Origin: Hypericum androsaemum
Taxonomy: Eukaryota; Streptophyta; Magnoliopsida; Malpighiales; Hypericaceae
Length of the DNA stretch: 64,000 bases
Assembly (NCBI GenBank): GCA_963995505.1
Contig: OZ023188.1
Span: 13,591,912 to 13,655,911, forward strand
Direction of reading: 5' to 3'
In this document: in pieces, positions 22,601 to 34,444 of the stretch
Numbering within the stretch: the stretch's first letter is position 1
How the letters are laid out: each line of letters begins with the position of its first letter
The notes under the pieces: generated by a model
What the model was told of the DNA's origin: nothing
What the model saw: only the letters and a program-made list of their open reading frames with translations
The model's database searches: none
Position numbers and translations under genes: made by a program

Positions 22601-25600
22601 TGTTACTGCTAACCTTTTCGGCCTTCATAACAGGGCCGAAATAGACTGTTCGTCCGGACGACAAGAGGCATAGATCGTGAAACAGCTCGAACACTTCGCT
22701 GCTCGGCTGATGGATAGAAGCAACCACTGTCCTTCCATCCTGGCGAGCAAGCCGGACGAGGCGGCTCATGACATGGTAAGAAGCCGCGCTGTCAAGGCCG
22801 CTGGTGGGTTCATCGAGGAAGAGAAGCTCCGGCCTCGTCAGAATCTCGATGCAGATGCTGACCCTTCGCTTCTGCCCGCCGCTGATCCCTTTGGAGGTCC
22901 ACCCTCCTATTCTTGTGTCAATGGCATCCAGCAATCCCATGTCTCTAATGGTTGCGTCCGCCCTTTCCTTCTTGGCTGATGTTGGCATGGAGTGAGGAAG
23001 TTGCAGCTGAGCTGAGTAGTACACTGCTTCGCGTACTGATAGCGTCGTCATTAGTGTGTCGTCTTGAGTTACGTATGCCTGGTTGTAGCCCAAGACGCAA
23101 TTTCAGTCAATATTTTTGAAATTATTTTTTCAATCCGGATCGACGAGCTATTCAACTAGATGAATCAACTAGTCTAACAATTTTGACCACCGATTCAACT
23201 ATCTTCCGGGTTGTGAAGTTAACCCAACCCGCTTCGGATCTCCTCATCCGACTGCGGTTGAAATACATTTTTTAAAACATTGGCAATTGTATTATTCTTT
23301 TAGGAAAGAGATCATGACACGTATAATTTAGAGAGTGAAATATAGCATGCATAAATAAAAAAGAATACTAAGACGGTAGTAGAATAATTTTTTTCTGCAT
23401 TAAAAAAGGGTCATTTAAGGTGGCGAACATTTTTTACGCTGGATTGGACCAATAATAACTAATAACTGATTCTCAAAAAAAAAAATAACTAATAACAGCA
23501 CTTTGTGCTTCTTACCGAAGTTCCAAATGCAAGTGTCTCTTTCCGACCGTTAACCAATATTTCCCCTGCTTGCTGTGTTTTGGTGCTCAATCTCCCTGCA
23601 AAGTTTTTGGTGTTTTTATAAGTAAAAAAATTCAGCTTGATAATATAGAGCAGAAAGTTTCAATTTTAATTGGAATCTCCAAGTTGTTTTTACAATAATG
23701 ATAAAAACAAATTAAGAAAAAATAATGTGCACCATCACATTCGTTTTTTTTTACATCATATTTGTTTTTCTCCGCAAGTAAATAAGACAATGAGAAAATT
23801 ATTCTCAAGTCTCTCGAGTTTGCTTAAATATATTCAAAAGTTCATCTTGTTCATAAAATATATTTCGAAGTCCCTCTAATTTATTTTTATTATACTTTCG
23901 AGTCCCTAGCACATGTTAGCAGATTTTTTTTTTTATAAAATGATCAAAATACCCTTATATATCAAAAAAATAAAAAATCGATATATCATCTCTTCTTCCT
24001 CCTCCTAAGATTTCAGGCCTCAAGACAATTTTTGACCAAAACCCACATCGGAATTTTGGAAATAAAAAAAGACGAAACCCAAATCGGAACACTCAAACCC
24101 AAGGACCCTCGTCGTCGTCGTATCTTCTTCTTCTCTTCTTCTTCCTATAGCTATCCCCAACGACGAGGACGATGGAGGAGGAGGAGGCGAGACGACAGTC
24201 GACGCGTTCGAGAGCGCCGGCGCGGAGCTCGACGACTCTGCGACCTCCAGCTTCGTCTCCCAGATCTCTGATGACGAGTGGGATGAGCCGGTAGAACCTA
24301 CTCGAAACTCACGAAGAAGAAAATCATGAAGAACACCCACTCGAAACCCCAACCCAAAACACCAAGAAGCTGTCCTCCGACCCATCCCTCCTCTCCATCT
24401 TCTCCTAGGCCCGTACGAACCGATGCTTTCGACTCTTTCCCCGCCGGCGAGTGGCCACGACGATCTTTTCCCCGCCGGGAAACGCTGCTGGAGTGAAGCA
24501 ATGGACTCCAAGAGGGGTAACTCGTAGCGGCGCCTTGGCTTCGTCCGTAGAGAACTCGAAGTCCACCCAGTAAACACTCCACCAGCCGTCATCCGCCTGG
24601 CGGTGGAAGAAGACGGCGGAGTCACTCGACCAGGTCGGACCCACAGGAAGCAACGGCGACGAACTTCCCATAGGGGGAATTGAAATCGATGATAATGAAT
24701 AGAGAAATCGGGAGAGGGAGAGGATTGGTGAATAGAGAAATCGATGCAGCGACGAGGAGATTTGATTGGGGGAATTGAAATAGAGATGATAATGATGCTT
24801 TCGATCATCATCGGGAGTTCTGGGTGTTGTTCTATTATTTTCGGTGGCGAAGAGGAGAGCCGGCTATTCTCAGGTGTACTCGTCATTCTATTGTTCTCGA
24901 TTTTGATTCTGGTTTACTGTTGCATGTGCTTCTATTGTACTAATATACGTATAATATAAGTCACATGAATAAGCGGGTAGCTTTTCCAACACACACTTTT
25001 TATCCGAAAGAATATTTGTAATATATAAATATTCTTTATTTTCTTCATTTGTTGTCTCAACATGATACCCATTTTGGCATATATCTTTGAAACTTAATAA
25101 GTTTCTTTGAGACTTACGAGAATATAATGCATTATTTATGCAAAAATTTGTACCTCCAGGTAATAATAAATTAGCTCTTCCAGAGCCTTTAATTAAATTC
25201 GTAGTACCTGATATAGTACTAACATTTGCTTCTTGCATTTGTAAATGAAAGAAATATTTATCATCCTTAAGTATGGTGTGCGTTGTGGCACTATCTGCTA
25301 AACACATATCTCTTTCTTGAGTAGATAAGCCAACTCGTGCCAATTCCACACTCTTCATAATGAAAGAAATATTTATATTAAATGCGAGCAACAAAAACAT
25401 GATTAACAAAATTATAGAAAATATTATATTAAAAACATGTATCAAAAATATGATAAGGTAAAAATACCGAACACACAAAAACAAGAACATGAATATTAAA
25501 CTACTTATTCAATCAGAAAATCAGCCACATCCAAATGAGTGAAGTCATTTTTGCCAAAATCAATGGTAGCATCCACATTCGCAATGCTGGTGCCACCAAC

Positions 25601-28498
25601 ATCATTGACAAAATTTGTTTCAGCCTTCTGTTTGCCTTTCAATGATTCTTGATAAAGCTCAACTAGATGCTTGGGTACACGACAGGTGCGAGCCCAGTGG
25701 CCTTTGCATCCACAACGATGGCATGCATTTTCTATTTTCATTCCACCATCACCATCTCTTCCTGATTTCTTCTCTTTATTCTCCCACTTCAGGTGGCAAG
25801 ACGTGTTCTTAAAATTACCACCACGGTAACCGTATCCTCCACGATCATTACCACGTTCACGACCACGACCGCGACCCCGGCTTCTATAATTAAATTTTTT
25901 CACATTCACTTCAGGGAATGGAGCATAACTAGTTGGGCGGGTCTCGTAGTTTTTCATCAAAAGCTCATTGTTTTGTTCAGCCACAAGAAGACAAGCAATC
26001 AACTCCGAGTATTTCTTAAAACACTTTTCACGATATTGCTGCTAAAGGAGCACATTTGATGCGTGAAAGGTGGAGAATATTTTCTCTAACATATCAGAAT
26101 CAGTAATATTTTCTCCACATAATTTTAGTTGAGAACTTATACGAAATAGAGCTGAATTATATTCACTCACAGCTTTGAAATCTTGGAATCGCAAATGCAT
26201 CCAATCATAACGAGCTTTTGGGAGGATCACAGTTTTCTGATGCTCATATCTTTCTTTCAAGCTAATCCAAAGGATTAGTGGATCCTTTACCGTGAGGTAT
26301 TCAGTTTCTAATCCCTCATCAAGATGGCGACAAAGAAAAATTATCGCCTTAGCCTTATCTTGGGCACAAGCTACATTTTTCTCTTTAATTGTCTCTCCTA
26401 GACCATTAGCATCAAGATAAATTTCAGCATCCAAAATCCATGATAAGTAATTCTTGCTCGTGATGTGGAGAGCCACAAAATCAAGTTTGGCGAGGTTTGA
26501 CATTATAATACTATCATGAGCAAGTATATTATATTAGATTTGATTTATCATAGATAAATATAATTGAGATAAAATTATTATATAGACATAACACAAATAT
26601 AAGGAAATAAATGATTAAAATGATATTTTGTCCTTATTTGAAAATATGAGGAAATATAAAATACTAATCAGTAATTTTATCCCCTTTCCTTCCTTTTTTT
26701 TCGGCATGCATAATATCATTTTAGTACCTATAAGTTTGACGCGTGTGCAAGCGAGGACAAATTCGATGTTCAATGTGTAAACTTAGAGTTAAGTCCCTAA
26801 AACTTTCTCGCGTGTGCGAATAAGGACATAATCCTTATCCGCGTTCCAAAACAAAATTTCTCATAGGTCCCTAGAGGTTTCTAATCATTTTATGAAAGGA
26901 CAACAGGAGGTTTTTTCATGAAAAATCTTTACCAAATAAATCCGATTTTTGCAAAGAAAATTTTACAAAATTATTTCCTTTGAGAAAATCATTTATAAGC
27001 CAGAACTAAACTTCATATGTTTCAATAACATTGAGAATCCAACAACAATGAATAATTTTATATGAGAATCCAACAAGAATGAATAATTATAAATTGTAAG
27101 AATACTTACAAAATTAAGCTCAATTCTTCTCAAGAAATTATTGAGAACTTGGTAGAGACTCGTGCTGATAACGTGTTATAAATTATCTATAATCTAAGCA
27201 TATGAATATAGAGAATAATAAGGAAGAGAGTAGAGAATGAAGTTCTCATTAATATGTGTAGAATGTGTGTACAATTACAATGCTATTTATAGCCAATTAC
27301 ATCAATTAAACAATAACTCACTAAACTTTCTTTATGGTAAAGTGGAGGAAAATATGGAGTAGAACATGGAGGTGAGGTGGAGGAAAATATGGAAGAACAT
27401 GAGAGAACATGGAAAAAATATGGCATCCATATTATACATAATAGATTTGTTTTATGATACTAAATTTTTCCAAAGTCAGACAACTTGTTACCATCACTGG
27501 ATGGCCCACCATAAGTGGCCTTTGACAATTACAAGTGCTTACCAGAGGGGATGAAGATAGTGGGAAATGTTTATAAAAATGTGTGGGACGAAATGAATCC
27601 GTTGTTTCTATACCAAATTCTATATATTTTGAAGACCATAATAAGTAATATATGTTTAGAAAATTCTAATAAAGTTATCCTAAAGTTAATGTAAACTAAT
27701 GCAAAAATGTGCTAGTTGAACAGGTCATTATGACACACACATATAGAAAATCAAATAATAAGCTAGTCATTGAAGTTAGAAATTTTTGTCATTCAAATAT
27801 TAAGTATCAAATGTTGGTGACATTTTATAATCTCATCGTATTTTTTTATAAGTAAATTTCATTATTCCAAATTGATTAATTACACCCTAATAGCAATCAA
27901 GAATAAGAGAGTCCCAAGACCAGAGACTTGAAGTGATCTCGGTACAATAAGGAAGAGATTTCGGATTCACAATATAATATTATGAGGAGAATTATTGTCA
28001 AATAATTACGATAGTGATCGAATTTGAATACGAAAATTTTAAAAATAAAGATACTCAAAATACGGCATGTACTAAAGTGGAATATCTTGTACCTGCCAAG
28101 GCGTCGAGAAGCGTTGACTTGCCGCTTCCGGAAGGGCCCATTATGGCCAGCACCTTCCCCGGCACGGCGTAGCCGGTTAGACCTTCCAGGATAACCCGCC
28201 GACGACCATGATCGCTCCGATCCGCCACCGTGACCCCCAGCTCCCTCCACGTCAAGAAGATACCTTCCTGGTCCCGTTGACCATTAATTGACTCTCCCCT
28301 CGTGACGGCCCTATTTGTTTCGCCCATCTCGACATCTAGAGAGGGTGCTTTAAATGAGCTGAAGGGGAAGGTGACCCTATTGTCTTCCCCGTCGGAGTTC
28401 GTGGGGATTGTAGCTGAAGGGTTATGAGAAGGCCGCGGTGGGCTTGGACTTGGCGTCCATCTTGGAACATTAAGGGGAGACTCCTCCCTCGAATTCAT
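19646..28498 (-). CDS. ABC transporter G family half-transporter (ABCG1/WBC-like), intact copy 2
   Basis: Eight exons with GT-AG junctions and consistent phase give 687 residues: 28093-28498, 23516-23595, 22614-23078, 22450-22536, 22252-22377, 21956-22150, 20359-20445 and 19646-20263. The ATP-binding domain comes first, as in all ABCG half-transporters. Walker [10 protein letters not shown] is at 121-129, signature ISGGQKRR near 227, Walker B LLFLDEP near 247, and the H-loop His in SIHQPSSEV near 285. The membrane domain follows, with [27 protein letters not shown] and [12 protein letters not shown]. Half-transporters dimerise and usually export lipids or other hydrophobic compounds; the substrate cannot be told. 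The start at MNSREES is preferred; an in-frame ATG 63 bases upstream is possible. Intron 1 (4.5 kb) and intron 6 (1.5 kb) are swollen by transposons. Confidence 0.88.
20794..20904 (-). mobile_element. tRNA-derived SINE with 16-bp target duplication
   Basis: The perfect direct repeat tactagttaaaatatt (20778-20793 and 20905-20920) flanks a ~111-base body. On the minus strand the body has a pol III A-box-like TGGCCTAACGG, then about 40 bases later a B-box-like GAGTTCAATCCC, and ends in an A-run. This is the architecture of a short plant SINE. It sits in intron 6 of the intact ABCG gene. Confidence 0.8.
20946..21921. mobile_element. Mutator-like (Pack-MULE type) element, 976 bp
   Basis: Ends are inverted repeats: GGGAAAATTACTCTC on the left and GAGAGTAATTTTTTC on the right. 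Homology extends about 170 bases inward, through 'aagtccctc' and the 'gacaaaaatac' / 'gtattttggtcattt' motifs. Flanks are tattgttca (20937-20945) and tattgttta (21922-21930), a 9-bp duplication with one mismatch. The GC-rich interior holds an MRS2-type gene fragment instead of a transposase. It lies in intron 6 of the intact ABCG gene. Confidence 0.82.
21321..21540 (+). pseudogene. Captured MRS2/MGT magnesium-transporter fragment
   Basis: The plus strand reads [13 protein letters not shown], then [28 protein letters not shown] and [13 protein letters not shown]. Plant MRS2/MGT (CorA-type Mg2+ channel) proteins have the N-terminal motif series RDLRxLDPxxxYPSTIL, REKAIVVNLExIRAIITAxEVLLLN and FVxELQRRL in this order, so the match is strong over about 60 residues. 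The pore region and GMN motif are absent. A stop lies upstream and the frame ends after the match. It is carried inside the terminal inverted repeats and is not a functional transporter. Confidence 0.82.
23790..24886. mobile_element. Truncated relative of the 20946-21921 element with GC-rich cargo
   Basis: The left end 'gagaaaattattctcaagtc' to 'gactcgaaag'-like and 'aaatgatcaaaatac' motifs (23790-23955) matches the left terminus of the element at 20946. A GC-rich interior follows (24000-24880). Its plus strand near 24190-24310 reads [14 protein letters not shown] and [11 protein letters not shown]; its minus strand near 24500-24670 reads [19 protein letters not shown]. Neither family was recognised. 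The right terminus is missing where copia sequence starts near 24888. It lies in ABCG intron 1. Confidence 0.55.
24888..26503 (-). pseudogene. Copia gag / nucleocapsid / protease remnant
   Basis: Minus-strand frames in order. 26042-26503 starts [20 protein letters not shown], a copia gag (UBN2 type). 25505-26002 carries an Arg/Gly-rich stretch and a zinc knuckle [14 protein letters not shown]. 24888-25490 has the protease-like [11 protein letters not shown] followed by [15 protein letters not shown]. Stops separate the frames, and integrase, RT and RNase H are missing beyond 24888. It occupies intron 1 of the ABCG gene. Confidence 0.78.
26504..27560 (-). mobile_element. 5' leader and LTR of the copia relic in ABCG intron 1
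   Basis: The minus strand reads a TATA box (ggctataaatagc near 27285). About 110 bases later come TTATAACA, the LTR end (plus-strand 27174), and CGTTATCAGCACGAG, a primer-binding-type sequence seen in a group of plant copia elements. The untranslated leader runs from about 27173 to 26504. The outer LTR boundary beyond about 27560 was not resolved. Confidence 0.5.
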
Positions 28499-28561
28499 TT
28501 GGCTTAACGGCAAAAAAGTGTAGAGAAATTGACGAAAAGAGTGTTCACAATTTACCAACAA

Positions 28562-29576
28562 AAAAAACTCTTCTATGGTTTTACACTTCTAATTCTCCTT
28601 CAAGATATTGCTCTACTTGGGAGAGAACTGGGAGATATCTATAGTTATAGCCCACAAGGTGTAAATGCTGTTGGCCACCGCAGTATTCTATGTAGGCAGG
28701 TTGGCATGAGGTGACATTGTTTATAATGAAGTGGCCTTCTTTTGAAAATTAATTGATAATTTAATTTATAATATTTTATTGAATATGAAAGGATTAATGC
28801 AAATGTATGTATATAGTGTTTTCGTCGGAGTCAATTATTGATGCATGATTGTTATCTGTTTACAGGAAAAAATTTGGATGTAAACTAATATCGATTCGAT
28901 AGACGTTGAAAATTTATTCAGAAAAAAAAATAGAATTGCTTCCAAGTTTAGGTTTTCCATATTTGAATTTCAAATTAACTCCCAAAAAATGAAAGAAATA
29001 TTTTTTGGGGTAAATATAGGTATTTAGGTCTATCAATAGTATTTTTTACATATTTGAACATGATACCTTTTTTTCTAACTATTTGTTACACCTTATAGTA
29101 TTTATAAGCACATTTCGTATAGACAAAAACATAATACCTCTTTAAGTTTTTTACTGATTAGACAACTATCTTTCGCAAATGAAGAATTTTATGATAGTTA
29201 AAATGTATAAATAATATAAATTCAATAAATTTAGGAGGCACACAAGGTCTAAGAAAGAGAGAAGAAGAGAGGGCCCAGTCAATCGGCTATAGACTAAATT
29301 AAAATATGGATTCCTCTGGAAAATGGCATTTGGTCCAACTTTAATATACTTTGACAATGGACTAACCGACTAAGGTTTAAGAAAGCTGATGTCCGTCGAC
29401 CATGACCAACTTCAGGGAAGTCAAACTTACGGGTTCAATCTCAAGCAGAAGAGAATACAGATTCGCCAACCTTTCTCAAAACTAAAAGGCTAAAAACAAT
29501 TAGGTACCATATATTACTGGAAATAGATTTTTTAGGCCATCAATTATGAAAATAGTATTTAAAAAAGGGAAAATTA
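28562..29576. other. Upstream region of the intact ABCG gene
   Basis: A/T-rich. It should contain the ABCG promoter, but no TATA box or conserved site could be assigned with confidence and no gene was seen. Confidence 0.4.
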
Positions 29577-29945
29577 CTCTCAAGTCTCTCAGATTTGCTT
29601 AAATATACTAAAAAGTCCTCTTGTTCACAAAATACATTTCAAAATCTCTCCGATTTGCTTTTATTATACTTTCAGGTCCCTCAATCAGTTTTTTTCTTTT
29701 TTTGTCATTGAAATGACGAAAATACCCTTAAAACAAAAAAAATGGCATGCGTCAATCATTTTTTTGTTCTAAAGGTATTTTGGTCATTTCATTGAAAAAA
29801 ATATATAAAAAGAGCTGATAACGTGCGCCAGGGACCCGAAAGTATAATAAAAGTAAACTAGAGAGACTTTGAAATGTATTTTGTGAACAGGGGAAATTTT
29901 TTAGTATATTTAAGAAAACCCAAGGGATTTGAGAATAATTTTTTC
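29577..29945. mobile_element. Short inverted-repeat MITE, 369 bp, same family as 20946-21921
   Basis: GGGAAAATTACTCTC at the left and GAGAATAATTTTTTC at the right, with both ~170-base arms retained and only a few tens of bases between them. Flanks are A-rich, so the target duplication cannot be fixed. It looks like an internally emptied version of the gene-carrying element. Confidence 0.75.
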
Positions 29946-30560
29946 TAAAAAAACCCTGAGATTTTCAAAAAAATAAAATTATAATATTAAAAAGTCTATT
30001 ATACTCTCCCTCCCTTATAGCCTTCCCCTCCTACTTCTCTACCGGCCGTCCCCGCCGTGTCTCCCGATCATTAACACTCCCTTGATGCTGCCAAAAAGAC
30101 TGTGTTAAATGGAAATCCAATGTGTGGTTGTGGAAGCTAAAATGGAGACGCCCTCTTCGGATTTGGGAAGAGGAATTGGTAGGGCCGTGCATTTGGTGTA
30201 TGTATATATTTTTTGATAAGTAAAAATTTATTACCCACCAAAAGAGTTCACCAAAGTGTGCACGAGTGCACTACACCAAAAATTTTCAAACAAATAAATA
30301 CATAGAGGATACACCAAAACGTGCTTAAATACACTACACCAAATGTGCACAAGCACACTACACCAAAAATTACACCGAAAGCTCATCACGATGAAGCCCA
30401 CACCAAAAGCCCGTCACCAAAAGTTACAATTTAGTATTTCGGTATATATCGAAATTCTAACGAATACTGAAATTTTCCAAAAGTCGATACAGAATTATAT
30501 CCTGAATCTCAAAATATCGAATACCGAACACCGAATACTAAATACTGTTTGCACATCTCT
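29946..30560. other. Repetitive DNA with 'acaccaaaa' repeats
   Basis: 'ctacaccaaa' and 'cacaagcac' variants recur between 30235 and 30430. A LINE-like tail motif (ttttttgataagtaaa) lies near 30210. No gene was recognised. Confidence 0.4.
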
Positions 30561-30565
30561 AGGAA

Positions 30566-31432
30566 TTGGCTAACTCACTGGAAAACTTATTGGCTGCTGG
30601 GTCTATTGTGCAGGGAAAATATGATCTGATCACTTGGCCGTATGTAGATGGAACCTCTTTCTCAATTCAGAATTTATGCAGAAGCTTTTACAAGTCCACT
30701 TTCCACCCATCCTCCCCTCCAAAGTGTTTTATGCAAGGTATGGACTGGAAAACTCCCGCTAAAAATTGAGTATTTCATGTAGGTAGCCCTCCAAAGTAGA
30801 TTGAACACGAGGGATGTTTTGATACACAAGCAACAACTTCAACCTTGGGACTGCTTATATCCTTTTTGTGCAATTCAGGATGAGAACATATCTCACCTCT
30901 TCCTTCACTGTAACTTCTCCTGGCAGATATGGTGTTCTTTGTGAAGCGGGTGGGACTACATTTATGTTGTGGGGAAAATTTGGCTGATTCTTTCTTATCG
31001 TGGAAGGGGCTTGCTAAGGAAAAAGTTTATGGCCAAGTGTGGAATATTTTATTTGGTGCCATACTTTGAGAATTGTGGAGGCATCGAAACAAGATTATTT
31101 TTAATGAAGCAAGATGTGATACGACTCTTCTGATTAATCAGATACTATACACAGTTCGAGAATGGACCTATTGATCGAATGTATCTACGAGTTTGTGCAA
31201 TCAAGACACTCTCCTTTTCCTTGTTGCAAATGAACCTGGATCAATCTAGACCTACATTTCGTAGATCTGCTCGCTCCATTTTCATTTAGTCCCAATGTCG
31301 GGTTTGAGTGTATTTTTAGTGGTGAATGCTGATAGCGAGCATGTTCGCTATCAAGGGATATCTTGTAGGTTGTAAACACTACTACTATTAAATTTATTTT
31401 TATAAAAAATATTTACCTACAAAAAAAAAAGA
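30566..31432 (+). mobile_element. LINE 3' fragment with zf-RVT domain
   Basis: The plus strand reads an RT-associated zinc-finger segment: LQSRLNTRDVL near 30790, then CLYPFCAIQDENISHLFLHC near 30870, FSWQIWC, and ELWRHRNKIIFNEA near 31070. Stops interrupt it. It ends in 'tataaaaaatatttaccta' and an A-run at 31422-31431, a LINE 3' tail. Confidence 0.7.
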
Positions 31433-31529
31433 ACAATACAAAGGAAGGATATACTAGTTACATGCATAAAGTCCGTGAAGCTAGAAGAGGACAAATAACA
31501 TTCAAGGTTGAATGCTTTTTGTGAATTAT

Positions 31530-31830
31530 CATGCAAGAAAAATTGCCAACAAGGGATACTTTGATGAGGATGGGTCGCTTGGATAATCTGATCAGGATGG
31601 GTCGCTTGGATGAATGGAATTCGTTATGCCCATGTGTGGTATGTTGGATGAAATCACGAATCACCTATTTTTCCATTGCTCGGTCTCGTGGAGAATTCGG
31701 AGTTACTTCATGAGAAAGGTGGGAATTAATTGGTGTATTGGCGAGAAGGTGGAAATGTCACTCAAGGTTTGGCTCAATTATGTTCTATTTATGAGATTAT
31801 TTTTTGGATAAATAAAATTTTACTTGTTCA
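31530..31830 (+). mobile_element. Second LINE zf-RVT fragment
   Basis: The plus strand reads TRDTLMRMGRL (with an internal 33-bp duplication) and, after a frameshift, MCGMLDEITNHLFFHC, WRIRSYF and VGINWCIGEKVEMSLKVWL, a zf-RVT domain. It ends in an A-rich tail near 31835. Confidence 0.65.
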
Positions 31831-31839
31831 AATAAAAAA

Positions 31840-33000
31840 ATTGTGTTATTAATATAAGAATTATGGAATCTTCCAAAACGGACAATATTTCAAAACAGCC
31901 TATGCAATTGAGAACTTCTACTTCATCCCGTTATCTACTGCGTACAGGAAAGACTTTCGTGGTCGGGTGCCTCTAATGGATTTCGGGCGACAGGATGTAA
32001 TTTTATTAATAGAATATTTTTTTGATAAGTTATTAATAGAATCTTTATATGAGCCTTGATCGATTAGATATTTAACCTGATTGATTACGCCATGTAACCA
32101 ATCTGTTAGATATATTTTAGTGGTCTGGGTGTTTTATGTGGGTGGAGCTTTTATTAGGGTGTTGAATCAGTGTTATACTAGTATGCTCTTTTATCTGCGG
32201 TAAGTTTGTCACTAAATTTTTTGGTTTTCATCGAAGCATTCGGTTACAACTCGTTCGTGAAGAACTTACTATCCAAAAATTGTAAATATGTATATACTAT
32301 ATCACAGTGAAATAAAATATCTACATACAAAAAAATAGGAGAAAAAACTCATAAATTCATATGATTTAATATAATGTACTTAGAGGTTCAGTGCTTAATA
32401 AATAAGTCCCTAACTTTTAAGAAATTAAAATGTTAATCCTTATGACCAATTGATGTCTCAATCATATGAAATTACTAAAATACCCTTTTCTCAAGTTAAA
32501 ACCTCAAAATCTTAAAAAATTCATCACGTTATACACCACAGAGACCAAGTGCAATCAAATAACCCACCCCATGTCACAACTCGCAACCCAAAGTACACTT
32601 CTGGTAAAGACGTTATACACGACAAAGACCATTCATGATAGAGCAACCAATCTTCCCCTGGACAAGATAGAAAGAAAGGCATCTTGGTGAGCAGCGTCCG
32701 AAAGCGGTTGGCTTTCTCGTTAACGATCAGAGCGGACTGGTTAAAAATCTTATTGTGCGATTGTTGAGTTCCCAAAATCTACATTACCCAACTTAAACTG
32801 AAAAAAAGAGTGATGGATGATGTTGTCCTTTGTAAGAGAAATATTTTTTTTTTCTTTTGATGGCTTGTGGTCTATTGCAACGTGGGTGAATTAATATGAT
32901 TTTGAGGTTTTAATATGAGATAAGGGTATATTAGTAACTCATATTGTAATTTGAGACATAAATTGGTGAGAGGGAATAATGAGTTCAATTACTTAAACGG
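31840..33000. other. Intergenic, nothing recognised
   Basis: A/T-rich DNA with one LINE-tail-like motif near 32010 and only short frames. Confidence 0.4.
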
Positions 33001-33950
33001 TAGCACTGGAAAAAAAAAACTAAATCACAGTCGACAGAGTGACACGGTGACACAGGTGGGAGCGATGGGTGGTTGAAAAGTTATGAAAGCCAATGACCGA
33101 AGCGAATGTATGTCAAGGCAAGCTACGGCTTAAAAACCACAAGGTAACGTCATAGACGCTACCAAATGGGCATTTGCATACATACAGGATGTACGCAAAT
33201 GAGAGCCAAGCTCGAACGAATTCAACCGAGATAACTTTCTCCACATGCAACCACATGAATGATTTTGAAATCCGTACGGATCTCAGATCGAGCCAAGACT
33301 GATCCAAGCAAAAGAACAAAACTACTACAGAACAAAAAAAAAGCAACAAACATACTGCCCAAACAAGAACACCCAACAATAGGGGCCTGGGCAAGAAAGC
33401 GAAACACTGCAAAATACACAACAGAGCAGCATAGCTGCAACAGAAATGAAAACAAGCAAAAAAAAATAGAAAAAGAGCCGGAAGGGTGGTCGGGTGGTCA
33501 ACCAACCCCTCCGGCCCTCAACCTAGCTCTGCCCAGAAACACCAGAAGTAGGGCCAGCGACATCGGCTGAGATTCAAACGACAGTGGGCTGACTTGTGAG
33601 GGCTGCAAGTAGTGGTGGGGCTACCGGTAGCGAGGGACCGGTGAGGCGAGGTTGACCGATGAGGCAGAGTTTGAAGGAGAAGGTTGAATCGGTGATGCGA
33701 GCTTCTGCATAAAGGAGGGAGGATGAAGTCGAACGTGAGGTTGTTGGCGGAGGAAAGGGTACTGGTGGAGGAGATAAGGAAAGGAGGAGGAGGGATGGGG
33801 CGGCGAAGATAAGATGAGGGTGATAAAATCCTAAATCTAGATAGAAACCTCTCAGAGAGAGAGTTCAGAGAGAGAAGGCAGAAACGAATAGGTGGTATTT
33901 TGTTTGTATCTGAATTTTGATCCATACATCTCTTCTCAGTACATGCATCC
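33001..33950. other. GC-richer unassigned segment
   Basis: Frames of 130-135 codons on the minus strand (33113-33505 and 33518-33925) are compositionally biased (Phe/Leu/Cys or Ser/Pro/Arg rich) and show no domain. It may be an untranslated part of a retroelement. Confidence 0.3.
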
Positions 33951-34444
33951 TAGGCCATCTCGAAGTCTTCAAATATGGTGTGCTCAAGAAATAAGTGTGC
34001 TATCGGTATTTCTAATTTTAAAAAGTCTCTAATTCGACTTTTTTAGATTGTACATGTGTTAAATATTTGTTAAAAAAATTTTACATTGTTATATGTCTCA
34101 TCTGATTCGAAGTTGGATTAATCGATATACTGCATAACAATATCTGATGATACAAACCAAAATAGAAGTTTCATGATTATAACAGTTCGATACAGGTGTA
34201 TATATGCTTTCTTGCTGGAGACGGACCTACTTGATCCCTTGTGAGGGGCAATTGTCTCCATACTAATTATGTAAGCACATGTAGTTGATTAATGAATATA
34301 AACTTTGCCTTGATGCAGGCGCATCCATAGAATTCGAGAGCAAGTTCGTGGGAATTCGATATCTATCTATCATATGTTTCTGTTCATTATATTATTGTCA
34401 GCCAACAACAACGATGATGACCCATCTACTAATAAGAAAATAAA

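Noticed and set aside
22677..22995. Plus-strand frames antisense to ABCG exon 3
   Set aside because: They mirror the conserved ATP-binding exon; the minus strand carries all catalytic motifs.
24020..24886. 288-codon minus-strand frame
   Set aside because: GC-rich low-complexity frame inside a terminal-repeat element. It overlaps coding-like signals in other frames and matches no family.
33113..33925. Two minus-strand frames of 130-135 codons
   Set aside because: Strong composition bias and no domain or conserved motif.
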